The position numbers and the translations under genes are program-made. Below are positions 1 through 13,600 of a stretch of DNA of 64,000 bases, one piece after another. Source of the stretch: Rhizophagus irregularis (taxonomy: Eukaryota > Glomeromycota > Glomeromycetes > Glomerales > Glomeraceae); assembly GCF_026210795.1 (NCBI RefSeq), contig NC_089453.1, positions 1,428,501-1,492,500 of the forward strand, read 5' to 3'. Within the stretch, counting starts at the first letter, position 1, and each line of letters starts with the position of its first letter. The notes beneath the pieces were generated by a model. It was given only the letters and a program-made list of their open reading frames with translations. It made no database searches and was not told the DNA's origin.

Positions 1-2202
1 ATAATTGACCTTTTTTTACATAGTTATTTTAAAAAAATCTGAGTTTTTCAGATTTTTTTAAAAGATTTACAGAATTACACTAATTTGAAAATGGTACCGT
101 AAAATCGCAAAAACAAGCACCCCTTTTTTGCAAGGGTTCTGGATGAAAAGTTTGGGGAGGTGCTTATTTTTGCGATATTTTTTTATATATATTCTTATGT
201 TTTATTGCTGCATGAGATTGTGCAAAATAGGGGGAGGTGCTTATTTTCGAGGGGTGCTTATTTTTGCGATTTTACGGTAATAATAAATATTTGATATGTA
301 ATTAATAATTAAAATATTTATAAACTTATTAAATAACTGTTTTTTTATACCATACTTAATAATTACAAAATTTTAAATATATATAAAACAAGTTATAATT
401 TGACTTTACTAATAAAAAAAAGCAAATTTAGCCAAATTTGAAAGTTTAAAAATCAGTTTTTTGCAATTATTTTAATTATTTTATTATTTAGTAATTTAAT
501 TTATCCATATTTTTTATTAATAGGCTTTATAAAACAAAAAAGTTTATTCATATCTAATTACTAGATTTTAAAATAATTACCAAAAATTATAAGAATAAAA
601 AATATCAATTTTAATGCAAATTAATTTTAATTTATATATAATTTATTTTTTAAATTTACTAGTAATTTTATTTACTAGTGATTCTATTGGTTAATTGATC
701 TAAAAAGGAAAAAAATCATAATAATTTGGTGTAACATTTACTTTTAGATGTATAAATTTATTTATATATAGTAAGATTTTTAAAAATTCTTAATTATGAA
801 TTTTACTTTAGATTTTTGGTGATTTATTTTAAGTGGTGTTTTATTCCATTAATAAAAAATTAATTTAATTATATATTAAATTTATAAATTTATATATACA
901 GAAAACTTTAAATATTACTTTAAAAGTACTAGATTATTAATAAAAAACATAATTATTTGTTTAAATATTTTAATTATTTTAAAAATTTTAAAAACATTTT
1001 ATTTTAATTTTTTAATTATTTTTAAACTTATAAAAATTTATTTTATATTTTTATTCTATATTATAACTTTATAGAAAATAGAAATTATTTAAATTTCTTG
1101 AATTTTTACAAGAATTATAAATAAAATTTTTTTACAGAATTCAGTTATTTTAAGTTTAAGTTTAAGCTTAATATTTTAAACTAAAGTTGCCTGTTAAAAT
1201 TAGGTATTTTTGAACATTGAAAGCTATTGAATTCTGCCATTTATTAGTTAGATATATATGCAAAAATTTGAATTAAATTATATTCTTTTTTCTTATGGTG
1301 GTTTTTATTAGTATATGAATAATAATTTGATTTGGAAAATAATTAAAATAAGTATTATTAGAATAATTTACTTGAGAACTTCAAGATGTACAGCCCATTT
1401 TATATACAGCTAGACTTTTATAAAACAAATTTCATTAAGAAATATTAATAAAATTTATTTTGTTACTTTTATATTTTTTAAATTTCAACATATCTATATT
1501 TATAATTTAAGAAATTACGTATTAATGCACCATGTTCCAATGTCCTTACCCTCGTAGGGACGATCCGGGAACCCCTGTAGGACTAATGCTTTTTTTATTT
1601 TTTTGAATTCTTATGCGACTTCATACTTAACTTTACTCGTGATATTCTCTTGGCACACATATACATATTAAATACTGTATATGGAGACTAGTCGTACAGG
1701 TTAAGAAGGATACATTTTCGCGCTGGTCAAGAAGTTATTTAGCATTTATTTAATTTGGACGGAAAAATAAAGAAATATAAATACGTAATAATGACAACAG
1801 TTGAATGTTGTCAGAAGTAATACCAATAGATTTATAACGTAAATAAGTTCGGTAATGAACCAATATGGTATAATCTTATAAATATATTCTTCAGGTGTGT
1901 TCAAGGTATAAATGGAAAGAAAACGCGTCTTTTTGTGTTCTAGATGTACTAAATCCGCAGCATGTATGGAATACCTAGCATTGTAGCACGTAAATCGGTC
2001 AGCCACAGTGCTACTGCGCCACAAGAAAATTTGATATAAAGCTCTCTAAATAACACCTTTTCTTTCTTCGTCAAAACCCAAAAGCTTGTACTCTCTTTTT
2101 GTAGTATTAGCATTCTTTCATTCATTACATTATATTGTTCACTCACCATATTCCACGAACTTCTTAAAATCAATTACTTTCCTATATTTCACACTTCTCA
2201 AG
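1..2202. other. AT-rich spacer upstream of the Set9-like gene
   Basis: Very AT-rich spacer with no coding sequence I can support, apart from the small TIR element listed separately near its left end. Short open frames at about 1746-2173 on the minus strand have no recognisable motif and overlap the likely promoter and 5' leader of the downstream gene. The stretch around 1540-1590 is locally GC-richer than its surroundings, but I could not fold it into a tRNA. I see nothing else. Confidence 0.6.
96..278. mobile_element. MITE with 28-bp TIRs and TA target duplication
   Basis: The 28-bp ends at 96-123 and 251-278 are inverted repeats of each other with one mismatch; the outer part reads ACCGTAAAATCGCAAAAA and the inner part ends in AAGCACCCC. 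Read as beginning CCGTAAAA, the element (97-277) is flanked by TA on both sides, the target-site signature of Tc1/mariner-type elements. A second copy of the terminal GGTGCTTATTTTTGCGAT motif lies inside the element near 159-176. At about 183 bp it has no coding capacity and is a non-autonomous MITE. Superfamily assignment is inference from the TA duplication only. Confidence 0.75.
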
Positions 2203-5200
2203 ATGGGGTCAGAAATGCCCCAACAATTTGACGACGTTTTAACCGAGCTGCTGATTGACAAAATCAACCTATGGTTTAAAACGTTTAAATTGAATCCCAG
2301 TTACGTTGAAACTAAGGTTTCGCGAGAGGTTCTTGTTGAGCATATACAGCGCCACGTAATCCAGCCAAACAAGATTAATAACGCAGCGAAGGAGCTACTC
2401 AAGTAAGTATACTAATACCTAAATCACCTCGAAAGCGCTTGGAATGATTTAATTGGACGCAAAGTAGAGAAAGGAGGTCATGAAATTTATAGTCTATTAA
2501 TTATTTAGAAAATCGCCGTATTGTGCTTCTTAATATACAATATTTATTGTGTGTTTGTTACTTGAACAACTACCATCTATTCACGTTAATGAACCCAACT
2601 TTTTTTTATTCAGGGTTCCTTCCGTTATTGAAGCTGCTGGTGTTACTACTGAAAATGAGAGGGAATTCATATCGTAAATATCTTTTATTTTGACACTCAT
2701 TTTAGCATAAAATATTTATTATAACTTTGTTTTAAGACATGCAAACAGGTACTTTGAAATGTACCTACCGAACGCAGGTTGCGAAATAGCAGAAACGCCG
2801 CGTTATTCTGGTTCTGATAAACGAGAGGCATGTATAATAGCAACAAAAAAATGGCAAGTTGGTGATGAAATCAAATACTGCACTGGAGTTCTTGTTCCTA
2901 TCACTAGCGAAGAGGAACGAGCTCTTGAAGGCGGAAGAGATTTCAGTATAATGTGGTCAACCAGAAAAGATTGCATGTGTTTACTTCTTGGACCAGCTAG
3001 GTTTGTTAATGTAAGTAATTCAGGCTTCTTGACGGACTGTTATTTTAACATCGATCAATATGAGATCTTAATAGCTCAAACGGTAAAAATCGGGCTTCGA
3101 CAATATTGAAACACCCTACCAATTATTATATAACGTTTCATGTTTTATAATTATAATTGTTCTTATTATTTTAGCATGATTGTAACCCAAACACACATTT
3201 TATTGCGACGGGACAAAATACAATCTCTTTTAAATTGCTTAGAGACGTAGCGGTTGGTGAAGAACTAACAGCTCATTATGGTGAAAATTATTTCGGTCAA
3301 GGCAATGAAGAATGTCTTTGTGTAACCTGCGAACAAAAACAAACTGGCGGCTTCAAGAAAGTTAGGGATGAAGCAGAAGAAGAAGCCTATGAAGGTTTAA
3401 GACCTTTCGTATATAATGATGGCAGGCTTGTGAGGCGTAGCATGCGCCGTAATAAAGCTATTCAGTGTACGTTAATTTTTTTTTTCCTAAGAAAAAAATT
3501 ACTTATAATCCGATTCATCGAACGTTTTTTCAACTAGTTAATAACACCACTAAAAGTAAAAGTAAACCTGTTCCTGTTCGCGTTAACAAAAATATGGATG
3601 ACGACTCAGTAGCAGAAAATTCTTCGATTGACATTAATAGTGATATTTCTCCTGCAGATGATCATACCACTTCTACACAAATACAGATGGACCTTGATGA
3701 ACGTACCACTTCAGTTAGAACACAACCTACCATTAATACCAACGTTTCAGGACGTATTACTTCCACTAACAGAACCGAAAATAAAAATTGCCTTCCTGTA
3801 AATTCGGCATCAATCTCGGTGAGACAACGAAAGTTTTTGGAGCCAATGAGTTTCAAAGCATTGTTCTCAACAACTCGAGTACGCCCTAACGCATCATTTA
3901 CAGCGATTAATTCTTCTAGTGGCAATTCTGGTAGATTATTCCAAGATATTGGTACTGGCAATCAAGAATCAAGAGCTAATGTCCCTCAAGAAATTTGTAA
4001 TAATAATTATCAATCATTGAGGACAAATACATCAAATACAGTTACGCAAGACGAGCGAAATGATAATTCTCCATCCGGATCAACATTACAACGCCCTAAC
4101 AGAGATTCTGGAATGTTAATGCACACTACTATAACAAATTCTAGAGCAAACCAAGAAATTAATTCAACTGGGCTATCAATTCAATCTAATGTAGCAAGTG
4201 AACAGTCATCGCGAACGGCGTCAACTGTTGTCCCTCACGTAAGTCGTGGTATTAATTCTATATCCGTATCAAAGTTTCCTCAGTCAACAACCGATGATAG
4301 ATCAGTTAGTGCAAAACATATAAATAGTAGAAATACTTCAAATTACAATTCGCATTCGATTATTAATCGACGTGAATCTGAGCCAGTATACGCTACTAGG
4401 ACTATAGAACGAGTTCCAAATGTATCACCGATGTCTGTTAGTCGAAGATCCTCAGTGTCTAATCAAACCAGCAATACCGGATTTAGCAGACAGCATTTAG
4501 ATTCTTTGAACCAAAAAGGATTACCAGATATTGGTGAGATGTCAGGACTTGTTGCATCACGACCGTGGACGGGTGTGGAGTTAACAGCCAACCCAAATAT
4601 TCAAATTACTTGGGGAATAGAAACACAGATTATAGTACCAGGGAATAACCAGTGGCAAAGGCAGTTTCCTTCTACATATAAAGGGAGAGGAAATAGGTCG
4701 CGAGCCACTAATAGTAATACTTCGCGAATGTCTATTTCTTACTTATGTAGTAATGATTTGCCCGGACAAAATGATTCTAATCAAAAACTTAGTGCTAGTT
4801 TTTTTAATGATAAGCCTAACATAAAAAGGGTTTGTCGAGTATGTCGTGAAAAATTTGCGCCACTTCAAGTGGACATGAATGCCCACAAATGCCCAAGATG
4901 CTCGCGACATTTTAGTTTATATAACCTTGAATGGCCGTTACGAAAACAACCAAGACAACCCAAGGAAAAGGGAAAGGCCAAAGAAGTAAGTTCGGTAGAT
5001 ATTTTTTTATTTTTTTATTAAATAATATATATAATTTTTTTATGAATAGACAAGGAATCGTAATGAAATGATAAATCGACGAGACAAAAAAGCGACGGCA
5101 ATGGCACCGATAATAACGACGACAAATAATAAAGGAAAAACTAGACAAATGTCTGTACCCGTAACTTACATAGGAGATAAAAAAGAACATAATGAAAGAA

Positions 5201-6016
5201 TGCAGGCGATAATTTTCGCAGAAAGCAACGAGGAATGGCTTCCTATCCCTGAGATTGATAAAGAGAAATATGCTGTGGGCGAGGAACAACCAACCGCTGG
5301 CAAAGGTAAATGGATTTTATTTATAAAATTACGCGCAGAGAAAAAAATATTATTTTTTGTAATGGATCATAAAAATATTTTTTTTACGTATTTTAATTTT
5401 TTTTTTTAATGTTAAATACTATAATTTAAATTGGAACATTTCTTAAAAGTTCTTTATTTTATTTTAACTTTTTTTAGCTTTTAGTATTTCAATGAAGCGC
5501 AAAAGAAACGAAAAGTTCACCACCGGCGAGGTATGGTACAAACCATTTCTCAGATGGAGCGCCAGTACAGGGTATGTGCACCTAAACTCGATTTGGCGCT
5601 ATGTCGAATTTCATACCTCTCCTGACAATAATAAATTGAGAATGGTGAAGAAGAAAGTTAGCAAGACTTCTCCAAGCGGCTTTGAAGAACACGGAAGTTT
5701 TTCAGCCGCATCTTTGCAGGGCGGCTATGCAACTTATCAGGGTGACTGGTAAGTGGTTAAGTAACATAAGGCTTTAACATGGTAAAATTTACACTAACTT
5801 ATTTTGTACTGTTGTAGGGTTCCATACGAAGATGCTTTGAAAATCGCCGAAGAATTAGGTGTACCTGAATTGCTTCAAAAGTTTATTTTGCCCCCAGATG
5901 GAAATATAGCCGCGACGTCGTCTTCTCTGGGAACTGCTACCTCTTCTAAGAGAAAGTATGAGGAAGTAGATGCGGAGGATTCGGATACCGAACCTTCGCA
6001 TAAAAAACGTACCTAA
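2203..6016 (+). CDS. SET9: Histone H4-K20 methyltransferase (Set9/Suv4-20 family)
   Basis: Predicted nuclear SET-domain enzyme that methylates lysine 20 of histone H4. Eight exons joined by GT-AG introns (2203-2402, 2614-2673, 2737-3010, 3175-3466, 3538-4985, 5050-5305, 5478-5748, 5818-6016) keep frame throughout and give 999 residues. Residues 1-86 match the helical N-terminus typical of the family. The SET core follows, with GPARFVN, HDCNPNT at about residue 179 (cofactor/knot motif), HYGENYFG at about 212 and a post-SET CLCVTCE. A Ser/Asn/Thr-rich linker of roughly 430 residues precedes a CxxC...CPRC zinc cluster at about 707-740 ending in a LYNLEWP motif, also seen in fungal Set9. The basic C-terminal tail looks like a nuclear localisation signal. 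An in-frame upstream ATG at 2086 exists; 2203 was chosen because MGSEMPQQFDDVLTELLIDK resembles the family start. The linker is longer than I would expect for the family. Confidence 0.9.
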
Positions 6017-7133
6017 CTAAGGGTCCAGCTTCGGATCCTCTAGAGGAGAAGGGATGGTGGGATTTAGTTCCAGATCCATCGGCTTTTAAAAATCATTGCA
6101 CTAGAAAAATATAAATAAAGGTAATGTTATGTCGCGGAACTTATATTTCGAAGATTTCGAATGTACTTTAAAGGCGAAATTTATGCGACACAATCTTATG
6201 CTCGGATGCCTTTCGTGAAATCTCTACAGAGAAAGAGTAATATAGCGACAACATGGAGGTCCATACAAGAATAATATGATTGCAAGGTGGATGATGGTAT
6301 CTTACGCAATGATTAATTAATCTCCTCAAGTAGGATCATTTTGTAGAACAATCCTATTATTTCTGTGGATTATCGTGAAATGTGGCACAATCTTTAGGTT
6401 TCGATGTTCTTTCTAAGAATAATCGATAAGCAAATTATTTATGGCGCAAACATCGATGGTCTTTTAATAAAATAAGTTCAATATATACCAGATGATAATC
6501 AAAATCGGTCATATTTTTATTTCTGTCATTTATGTATAATACAACATAATTTAAATGGAATCTCGTAAGTCAAAGCTCCGAGAATAATTGAAGATCCTCA
6601 AAATTTTGTGAACTTATTTAAACATTTAGTCAAGGTATAGCTTCATGATTAATGTTATATTTTCGTTTGCATATTAATTGATCAGTTTCTTCTAATATTA
6701 TATGTGTTTTTTTGTTAAATTAATAGAAACATACTCATTAATGTGCTTGGAAATTGGGAGCTTTATAAATTCTCAATCAGGGCGCTTGTGAAAATCAGTT
6801 TAGCTTAAAATTTTAATAAATCATTAATTTAATTTAATTTAATTGGAAGTGATTTTAAGATAATAACAATGAACATTTAATTCTGTAAACAGAAAGTATC
6901 TTTCAAAAGTATATTAATGATTAATATGTAACATATTTAACATATTTAATTTAATATTTAATTAGACTGTTTGGGACATTCTGCAAGGGATCGAGTAATT
7001 AATATATGTTAATCAAAAAAGATTGGTAATTTAATTTTTTGTATATATATTATATTATTAAAAGTTGTATATAAAGTGTTTAGTGTGTTATAGAAAATTT
7101 TATTAATCAAAATAAACGTCTTAAGAGTATAAT
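6017..7133. other. Spacer between convergent SET9 and MLH1
   Basis: AT-rich spacer of about 1.1 kb between the 3' ends of two convergent genes. A polyadenylation-like AATAAA lies near 6113, shortly after the SET9 stop. No other gene or repeat is visible. Confidence 0.5.
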
Positions 7134-10100
7134 CTAACAACGTTCAAATATACGATACAAGTCTGGTAAATTAGCTATTTGAAGTACGTGTCCGTTTTCG
7201 GCAATACTTTTTGGAGCAATAAATTGACTTTTTAAAGTAGGGAAAATTAAATGTTCAATTTGCCATTTATATCTTGCAATTTCAGCTTTTTTTTGTTGTT
7301 CTGTAAAAATCAAATTTGTTTCTTTTTCAGAACTTTTCCTTTTTGGTAATAATAAGGAATTATCCTTGTTTACATTAGACGTATCACAAATATCCATCGA
7401 ATTATCGTCTTGATTGTTGCTAATAGATGTTGAAATGTTCGAAAAGTTTGGTGGTTCGGGGGCATAAAATAATCCGAGTTCGCGAGAGAGAGTTTCAAAA
7501 CATCCCGTTTCAGTTTCCCAATCAACCTTTACGAAAAATATTTTCGTTTAATTTAAATAATATAATGTAGAAAAAGTGGATATAATAGGAGTTTTACCTC
7601 TGTTCCTAAACGTAATAAAAATGTTGGAAGTTTATCTAAATTTGGTGCATATCCTTTGAGCATTAAAGGTAAAGTAGCTAATTCACCATTCTCTGTTATA
7701 GTCATTGAAAAATACTCTAACAACATTTCTTTCCGCGAGATTAATTGATCAATAATTATCTATTATTAAATAAATTAGAATATAATTAAAATTTTAGTTA
7801 CAGAACAAATAAAAATTTACCTGGGAAATTTCTTCATTCGGTTTCAAATCTTCCGATTTATCATGATCACAAGATTCTAAAGCGAAAATTGTCAATTCAC
7901 GTATTGGAGCAGGTATCGACAAATGAATAAACCCGAAATTATGAAATCCGTAGAGTGCCAATTGATAAAATAATTCTTCACTAATGCATAAAATAAATTT
8001 GCAATAATTAGTTAACCTAATTTTGTTAATGAGAATAATACAAGTAGAATTTTCATAATACCTGAGAACATTGTAATTGACCATATAAAGTTTTGTTTGA
8101 TGCTGTACTAACGCAAGAGTTAAAGAATCATCAACACAACCGACGAATGTATGATTTGCAAGTAATTCCGTAAGCCCTTTTAAAAATAATATTTTAATCA
8201 GAAATATAGGAATTTTACACATACATAGTTTAAAAGTACCTTTGTGTTCAATTTCCTTTAGTCGTTTACGTAAAGTTAAAATACTAGTTAATCGAACATC
8301 GAAACGCTCACGTTTACGTTTCAAATTAGATGATCCCACATTACTATTAACAATATTCTTTGAACTACATAAGAGAAACATATAAAATTAAATATTTTAT
8401 TTGATTAAAGTACAATGTTTAACGCCCATCGGTTAAAATACCTATTAGGAAAGTTATTATTCCCTTTTTTTGGATTGTCCTTAGGTTGCATATTAAATGT
8501 ATTATCTGGATTACAAAAGTCATCAAGTGTTTGTACACGACTGTCTGTCCTAACAAGCTTGTAATTTAAAACCTTGACACCTTATTTAATCAAGTGTATA
8601 ATAGTTAAGTAAATCTTTAAGATGGATGTGTGACATTACATTTATAATTACCCGATTTTTTAATCGAATTTTCTGCTAGATTTGTATTCGTTTCAATAGA
8701 TTCAGCTCCCGGTAATAAAGTCTATCATAAATTCAATGATAACATTAACCATTATAAAAAAAATGAATAATACATATGATTGGTATGATGTTTTCAAAAA
8801 AAACCTGTGTTAAAAATGTCCTTGAACTGTTCGCACCGGCGAGACTTTCTTGTATAGCATCTCCTACTGCAGCAATGACTTCGTCTTCATTCAAGAATCG
8901 AACCTATTAAGATAATTAAAAAAACTCAGCAATAGAATATTTAATTTAAGCAGTATGCTAATGAAAATGATTTAACTTCGCGTTTTGTAGGATGAACATT
9001 GACGTCAACATTCTGTGGGTTGATTTCCAAACTTAAATATGCAAATGGATGAGTATTCTTTGGCAAATATGTCGTGTATATACTTTCAATAGCCTTTTTT
9101 AGTGAAGAATTTTCTACAGCTCTGTCTTTGATGTTGTTACTGATGTTATTACCTATTATAAAAATCAGAATTCAATAAATTCAACACGCATAAAATAATA
9201 ACTCACGATTTATAAACAAGAGAAAAATCATTTTTTTAAGGTTATAATTCGCGTTGGAGATATATCCATTCAACTTAAACTCGAGCTTTTTAAAAGATTT
9301 ACTCAATCCCAACAATTCAGAAGCTATACTGCCATATATTTGACGGATATTGTCTAGTACTGAAGACATTGATAAAGTATTTACTTCTGCTTGGTTTGAG
9401 CCTTGCTATATACTTAGAATATTAGTATTACAAAGGATATACAAATAATCAAAAATAACATGATAATTGTTCTAACCTTTTTGCAAGTAAAGCTGACACC
9501 AGAATTATGAATTGCATATCGATTAACCACATCCAAAATTCTATTATACTCATCACTTGGGCTCTTTAGGGCCTTTCTACGTGTTGGAACATTATAGAAA
9601 AGATCTTCGGCCTAACAGAAATTATATCGACAATTGAGTTATTATATTAATATCGAAATTGAAGATAACAAAGAATTTTGTAACTCCGGATTTACGAAGA
9701 AATCTTACCGTAATTTGTGTTCCGGTATTACCAGCACATGCTTTTGGCTCCGCATTTGTACCAGGTTTCGCAGGAACAAGTTTACCATCCGAATAACAAG
9801 CCCTATAAGCAATTAAGCCATTATTATAGTCATTAGTGTCGAGGAAATGTCACAGAAACGAAAGACTTAAATTTATAAATCGTAAAGACAGTTTAAATTG
9901 AAACATTTCATACACATAATACTTGCCTATAAGCGCAGTTAGAATCGGCTGTCTTGGTGGTAATTGTAACGTGTGCCACGTGACTTATGCTCGCCAAAGC
10001 TTCACCACGAAAACCGTACGTATTAATATTTGACAAATCTTCGAAATTCTTTAATTTGCTCGTTGTAAAACGTTCACAAACAATAGTCATATCTTCTTTC

Positions 10101-10455
10101 TTTAGTACAAACTCTTATTAATAAAATTTGAAATGAGTAATAAGTTTGTATTATTATAATGACCAACCCTTATCCCATGTCCGTTGTCAAGAATTTGTAG
10201 TAATTTAAGCCCCCCGTCTTTAACCGTTATTTGAATGTTTGAAGCACCAGCATCCAAAGAATTTTCAATCAGCTCCTTTAACGCATTTGCAGGTCGATTA
10301 ATTATCTTAATTTATTTTATATTTCAGTATTTATTTTGCTAGTTTAAAAAATTAGCAGAGTAATAACGTAAATTATATACCTCTCCGGCAGCAATCCGAT
10401 TAACTACCGTTTCGTTTAATCTTCTAATAGGACGTGGATTAGTCTTGTCAGTCAT
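7134..10455 (-). CDS. MLH1: DNA mismatch repair protein MLH1
   Basis: MutL homologue that pairs with PMS1/PMS2-type partners and acts after MutS in nuclear mismatch repair and meiotic crossing-over. The N-terminal GHKL ATPase is clear on the minus strand: [18 protein letters not shown] at the start, [13 protein letters not shown] (metal-binding Asn), DNGHGI and [12 protein letters not shown]. The transducer motif [14 protein letters not shown] lies near 8980-9020. The protein ends in FERC, the conserved MLH1 C-terminus whose Cys contributes to the endonuclease site of the partner subunit. There are many short introns, for example one right after IAAGE. Start chosen at 10455 ([13 protein letters not shown]); an in-frame ATG 13 codons upstream at 10494 is also possible. 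It is head-to-head with COPB1. Confidence 0.93.
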
Positions 10456-10624
10456 TGTTAGCGCGTCTTTTTCGTGTAAATGATATGAATTCATTTATGA
10501 AAATTTTCTGCAAGCTATCCAATCAAAGTTTAAATTTTGTGACACGACCTCGACAAGTGATCTACTTGATCTATCCCTCTGATAAGTGTTTGTCCGATTC
10601 TTCTATTAGATCGTGTTTGTAAAA
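10456..10624. promoter_or_regulatory. Shared divergent promoter MLH1/COPB1
   Basis: The two start codons are 169 bp apart on opposite strands, so both promoters must lie in this interval or overlap the 5' leaders. I see no clear TATA box or known operator. Shared regulation is inference from position. Confidence 0.5.
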
Positions 10625-13600
10625 ATGGCGACAGACACTTGTTATACTATCATCCATCAAGATGACAGCTCAGATCAACCTTCTTTACAGGAGCTCAAAA
10701 CAGCTCTCGAAAAGGGCTCTGAAGAGGCCAAAATCGAGACTATGAAAAAAATTTTAGTCACGATGCTTAATGGCGAACCGCTTCCTCAGATTTTAATGCA
10801 CGTTATTCGTTTTGTAATGCCTTCAAAAAGTAAAGCCTTAAAAAAATTACTTCATTTTTACTGGGAGATTTGTCCTAAAACAAATCCTGATGGGAAATTA
10901 AAACAAGAAATGATTTTAGTTTGGTAATTCTTTCATTTTCGATTTATATATTAGAAAACCTTTACTTTATGTGTAAAAAATCAATAAAAAGTTATTAAAT
11001 ACAATATATGCTCATCAAATTGTGTAATATTGTGTGTGATTTGATTAATAGAATTCGATAATTAATTATTTATTTCATTCTTTAAAGCAACGCGTTGAGG
11101 AATGATTTACAACATCCAAATGAATATATAAGAGGAGCAACACTTCGGTTCCTTTGTAAACTGCGCGAGCCAGAATTATTAGAGCCTTTATTGCCATCTT
11201 GTCGATCATGTTTGGTACGATGACCGTAGAAATTTTAATCATTCGTAGAATCCTCATTAACGATTCTAATTTTAATTGATAGGAACATCGACATGCGTAT
11301 GTTAGAAAAAATGCGGTATTTGCAATTTATACCATATATAAGCATTTCGAATATCTCATTCCTGATGCTCCAGAATTAATTCAAAGTTTTTTAGCAGCGG
11401 TAAAAATTAATTCAATATTTGATATTTATCTAATGTACCTTAAAGCAGTATAGAAATTTGAATATTTCATTTCTATTATAAAGGAAGCAGATCAAACTTG
11501 TAAACGTAACGCTTTTGTTATGCTTTGCAATACCAATCAAGCCCGTGCCGTAGAATACCTTAACGACGTTTTCGACCAAGTACCAAATTTTGATGAGTTA
11601 TTGCAGTTATCTGTAATCGAACTAATCAGGAAGGACTGCAGAAATAACAGCACCAACAGGGTGATATATTATTTTTAGTGTCAAAAATATATGTAGATTG
11701 CCCTTGCAGAATTTTTGTTAACATTTGCGGGGCATTTGGATATGATTTGCGCAGGGAAAATATATCAGGTGTATCTTTGACTTGTTGAATGCCGCGTCTC
11801 ATTCGGTCAAGTACGAAGCCGCGACTTCATTAATGGCATTGACTCATGCGCCTGCCGCTGTTAAAGGTAGGTTTGTTCATGAACTTTTTTTAAAAAAATT
11901 TATAATATTCTTACTTTTAAATTTAATAATTTAGCTGCCGCATCATGTTATATTGAACTTATTATCAAGGAATCAGATAATAATGTCAAACTAATTGTTT
12001 TGGATCGCTTGGACGAATTACGCGAAAAACACGATCAAACCTTAGACGATTTGGTATTGGATATTCTTCGTGTTTTAACTAGGTATCATAAATTAAATAA
12101 AAGATTGTATTGCTGTGCTTACAATAATAATTATAGTGCAAATTAAAAATGCGAAATTTTTGTCTATAGTCCAGATATTGAAGTTAGACGTAAAGCATTA
12201 CGTATCGCTTTAGAATTAGTTACAAATAGAAACGTTCAAGAGGTTGTAGTGTTCTTAAAAAAAGAACTCAGCAAAACTCTTGATCAAGATTACGAAAAGG
12301 TATGCAATTTAATTAATTTTATAAGTCATTGTTTACACCGTTATCATTTTTTCTGAATATTCTTTATAGAATAACGAATATAGGCAACTATTGATTCAAT
12401 CAATTCACGGTTGCGCTATTAAATTTTCTGAAGTTGCAGCGAATGTAGTCCATGTACTCATGGAGTTCTTAGGAGATTCTAATAATCCGGCAGCTGTAGA
12501 CGTTATTGCATTTGTGCGGTGAGTTATATTTAATTCAATCATATAAAAATTTAACTATTTAATGATTTATATTTAATTAATAGTGAGGTTGTTGAAAAAT
12601 TTCCGAATCTGCGATCGTCTATTACTGAAAAATTGCTTGAAACTTTCATGGATGTTAAATCAGGCAAAGTATTTAGAGGTGCTCTTTGGATTGTTGGGGA
12701 ATACTGTTCTAACTGTAAAGGTAATTGATTTTCGACTTTTTTTAGTATTGATTATTATATGTGATTTTAAAATATTAAGAATGTCTTAGATATCGAAGAA
12801 GCGTGGAAACAAATCAGAGCTGGTCTTGGGGAAATACCTATTTTGGCCTCAGAACAGGTTTGATAAAAATTATTTAAATCTTTATTATATAAATTCTTTA
12901 TTAACATATTTAATTAATAGCGGTTGCTTGAAGAAGCAGAAAAGGAAAATAAAAATGAAGAAATTAATCATGAAAATAAACAAAATACTACTTCGTCATC
13001 GCGTCGCATCCTTGCTGATGGTACTTATGCCACTGAGACTGCTTTTTCATCAAATTCATCAACTCTCGCGAAGCTTGAGGCAATTAAAGCGGCCGTTAAA
13101 CCTCCACTTAGATGTAATTACTTGATTTGTTTATATATAAAAATGATAATTATAAATTTATAATTCAATTTACTTTTTATTCTAATGTAGCGTTATTATT
13201 GAGTGGTGATTTCTATCTTGGTTCTGTCCTTGCTTCTACATTGACCAAATTAGTCTTGCGTTATTCTGGAATTTCGGAAGATCCCAAAAAAACTAATGCA
13301 TTGCGAGCTGAAGTAGAAATTATAACTGCTAATAAGATTCTCTACTAAATTTTTTCTAAATGATTGATATTAATCTATGTATTTTTTTTTTGTTTAGGCA
13401 ATGCTTATAATGGCCAGCATAATTCGAGTTGGACAGTCCCAATTTGCTTCAAACCCAATTGATGAAGATTCTTATGATAGGATTATGTCATGTCTTCATA
13501 TTTTAGAACAAATTTCTACCGATTATTCGATAAAAAGCGTGTTTTTACACGATACTAGGGCAGCTTTTGCAAGAATCGTTGAAGCTGAAGAGGTATATAT

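Noticed and set aside
1746-2173. Two minus-strand frames of 74-92 codons upstream of SET9
   Set aside because: They overlap the likely promoter and leader of SET9 and show no protein-like conservation signals.
3662-3961. 99-codon minus-strand frame inside SET9
   Set aside because: Antisense shadow of the long SET9 exon.
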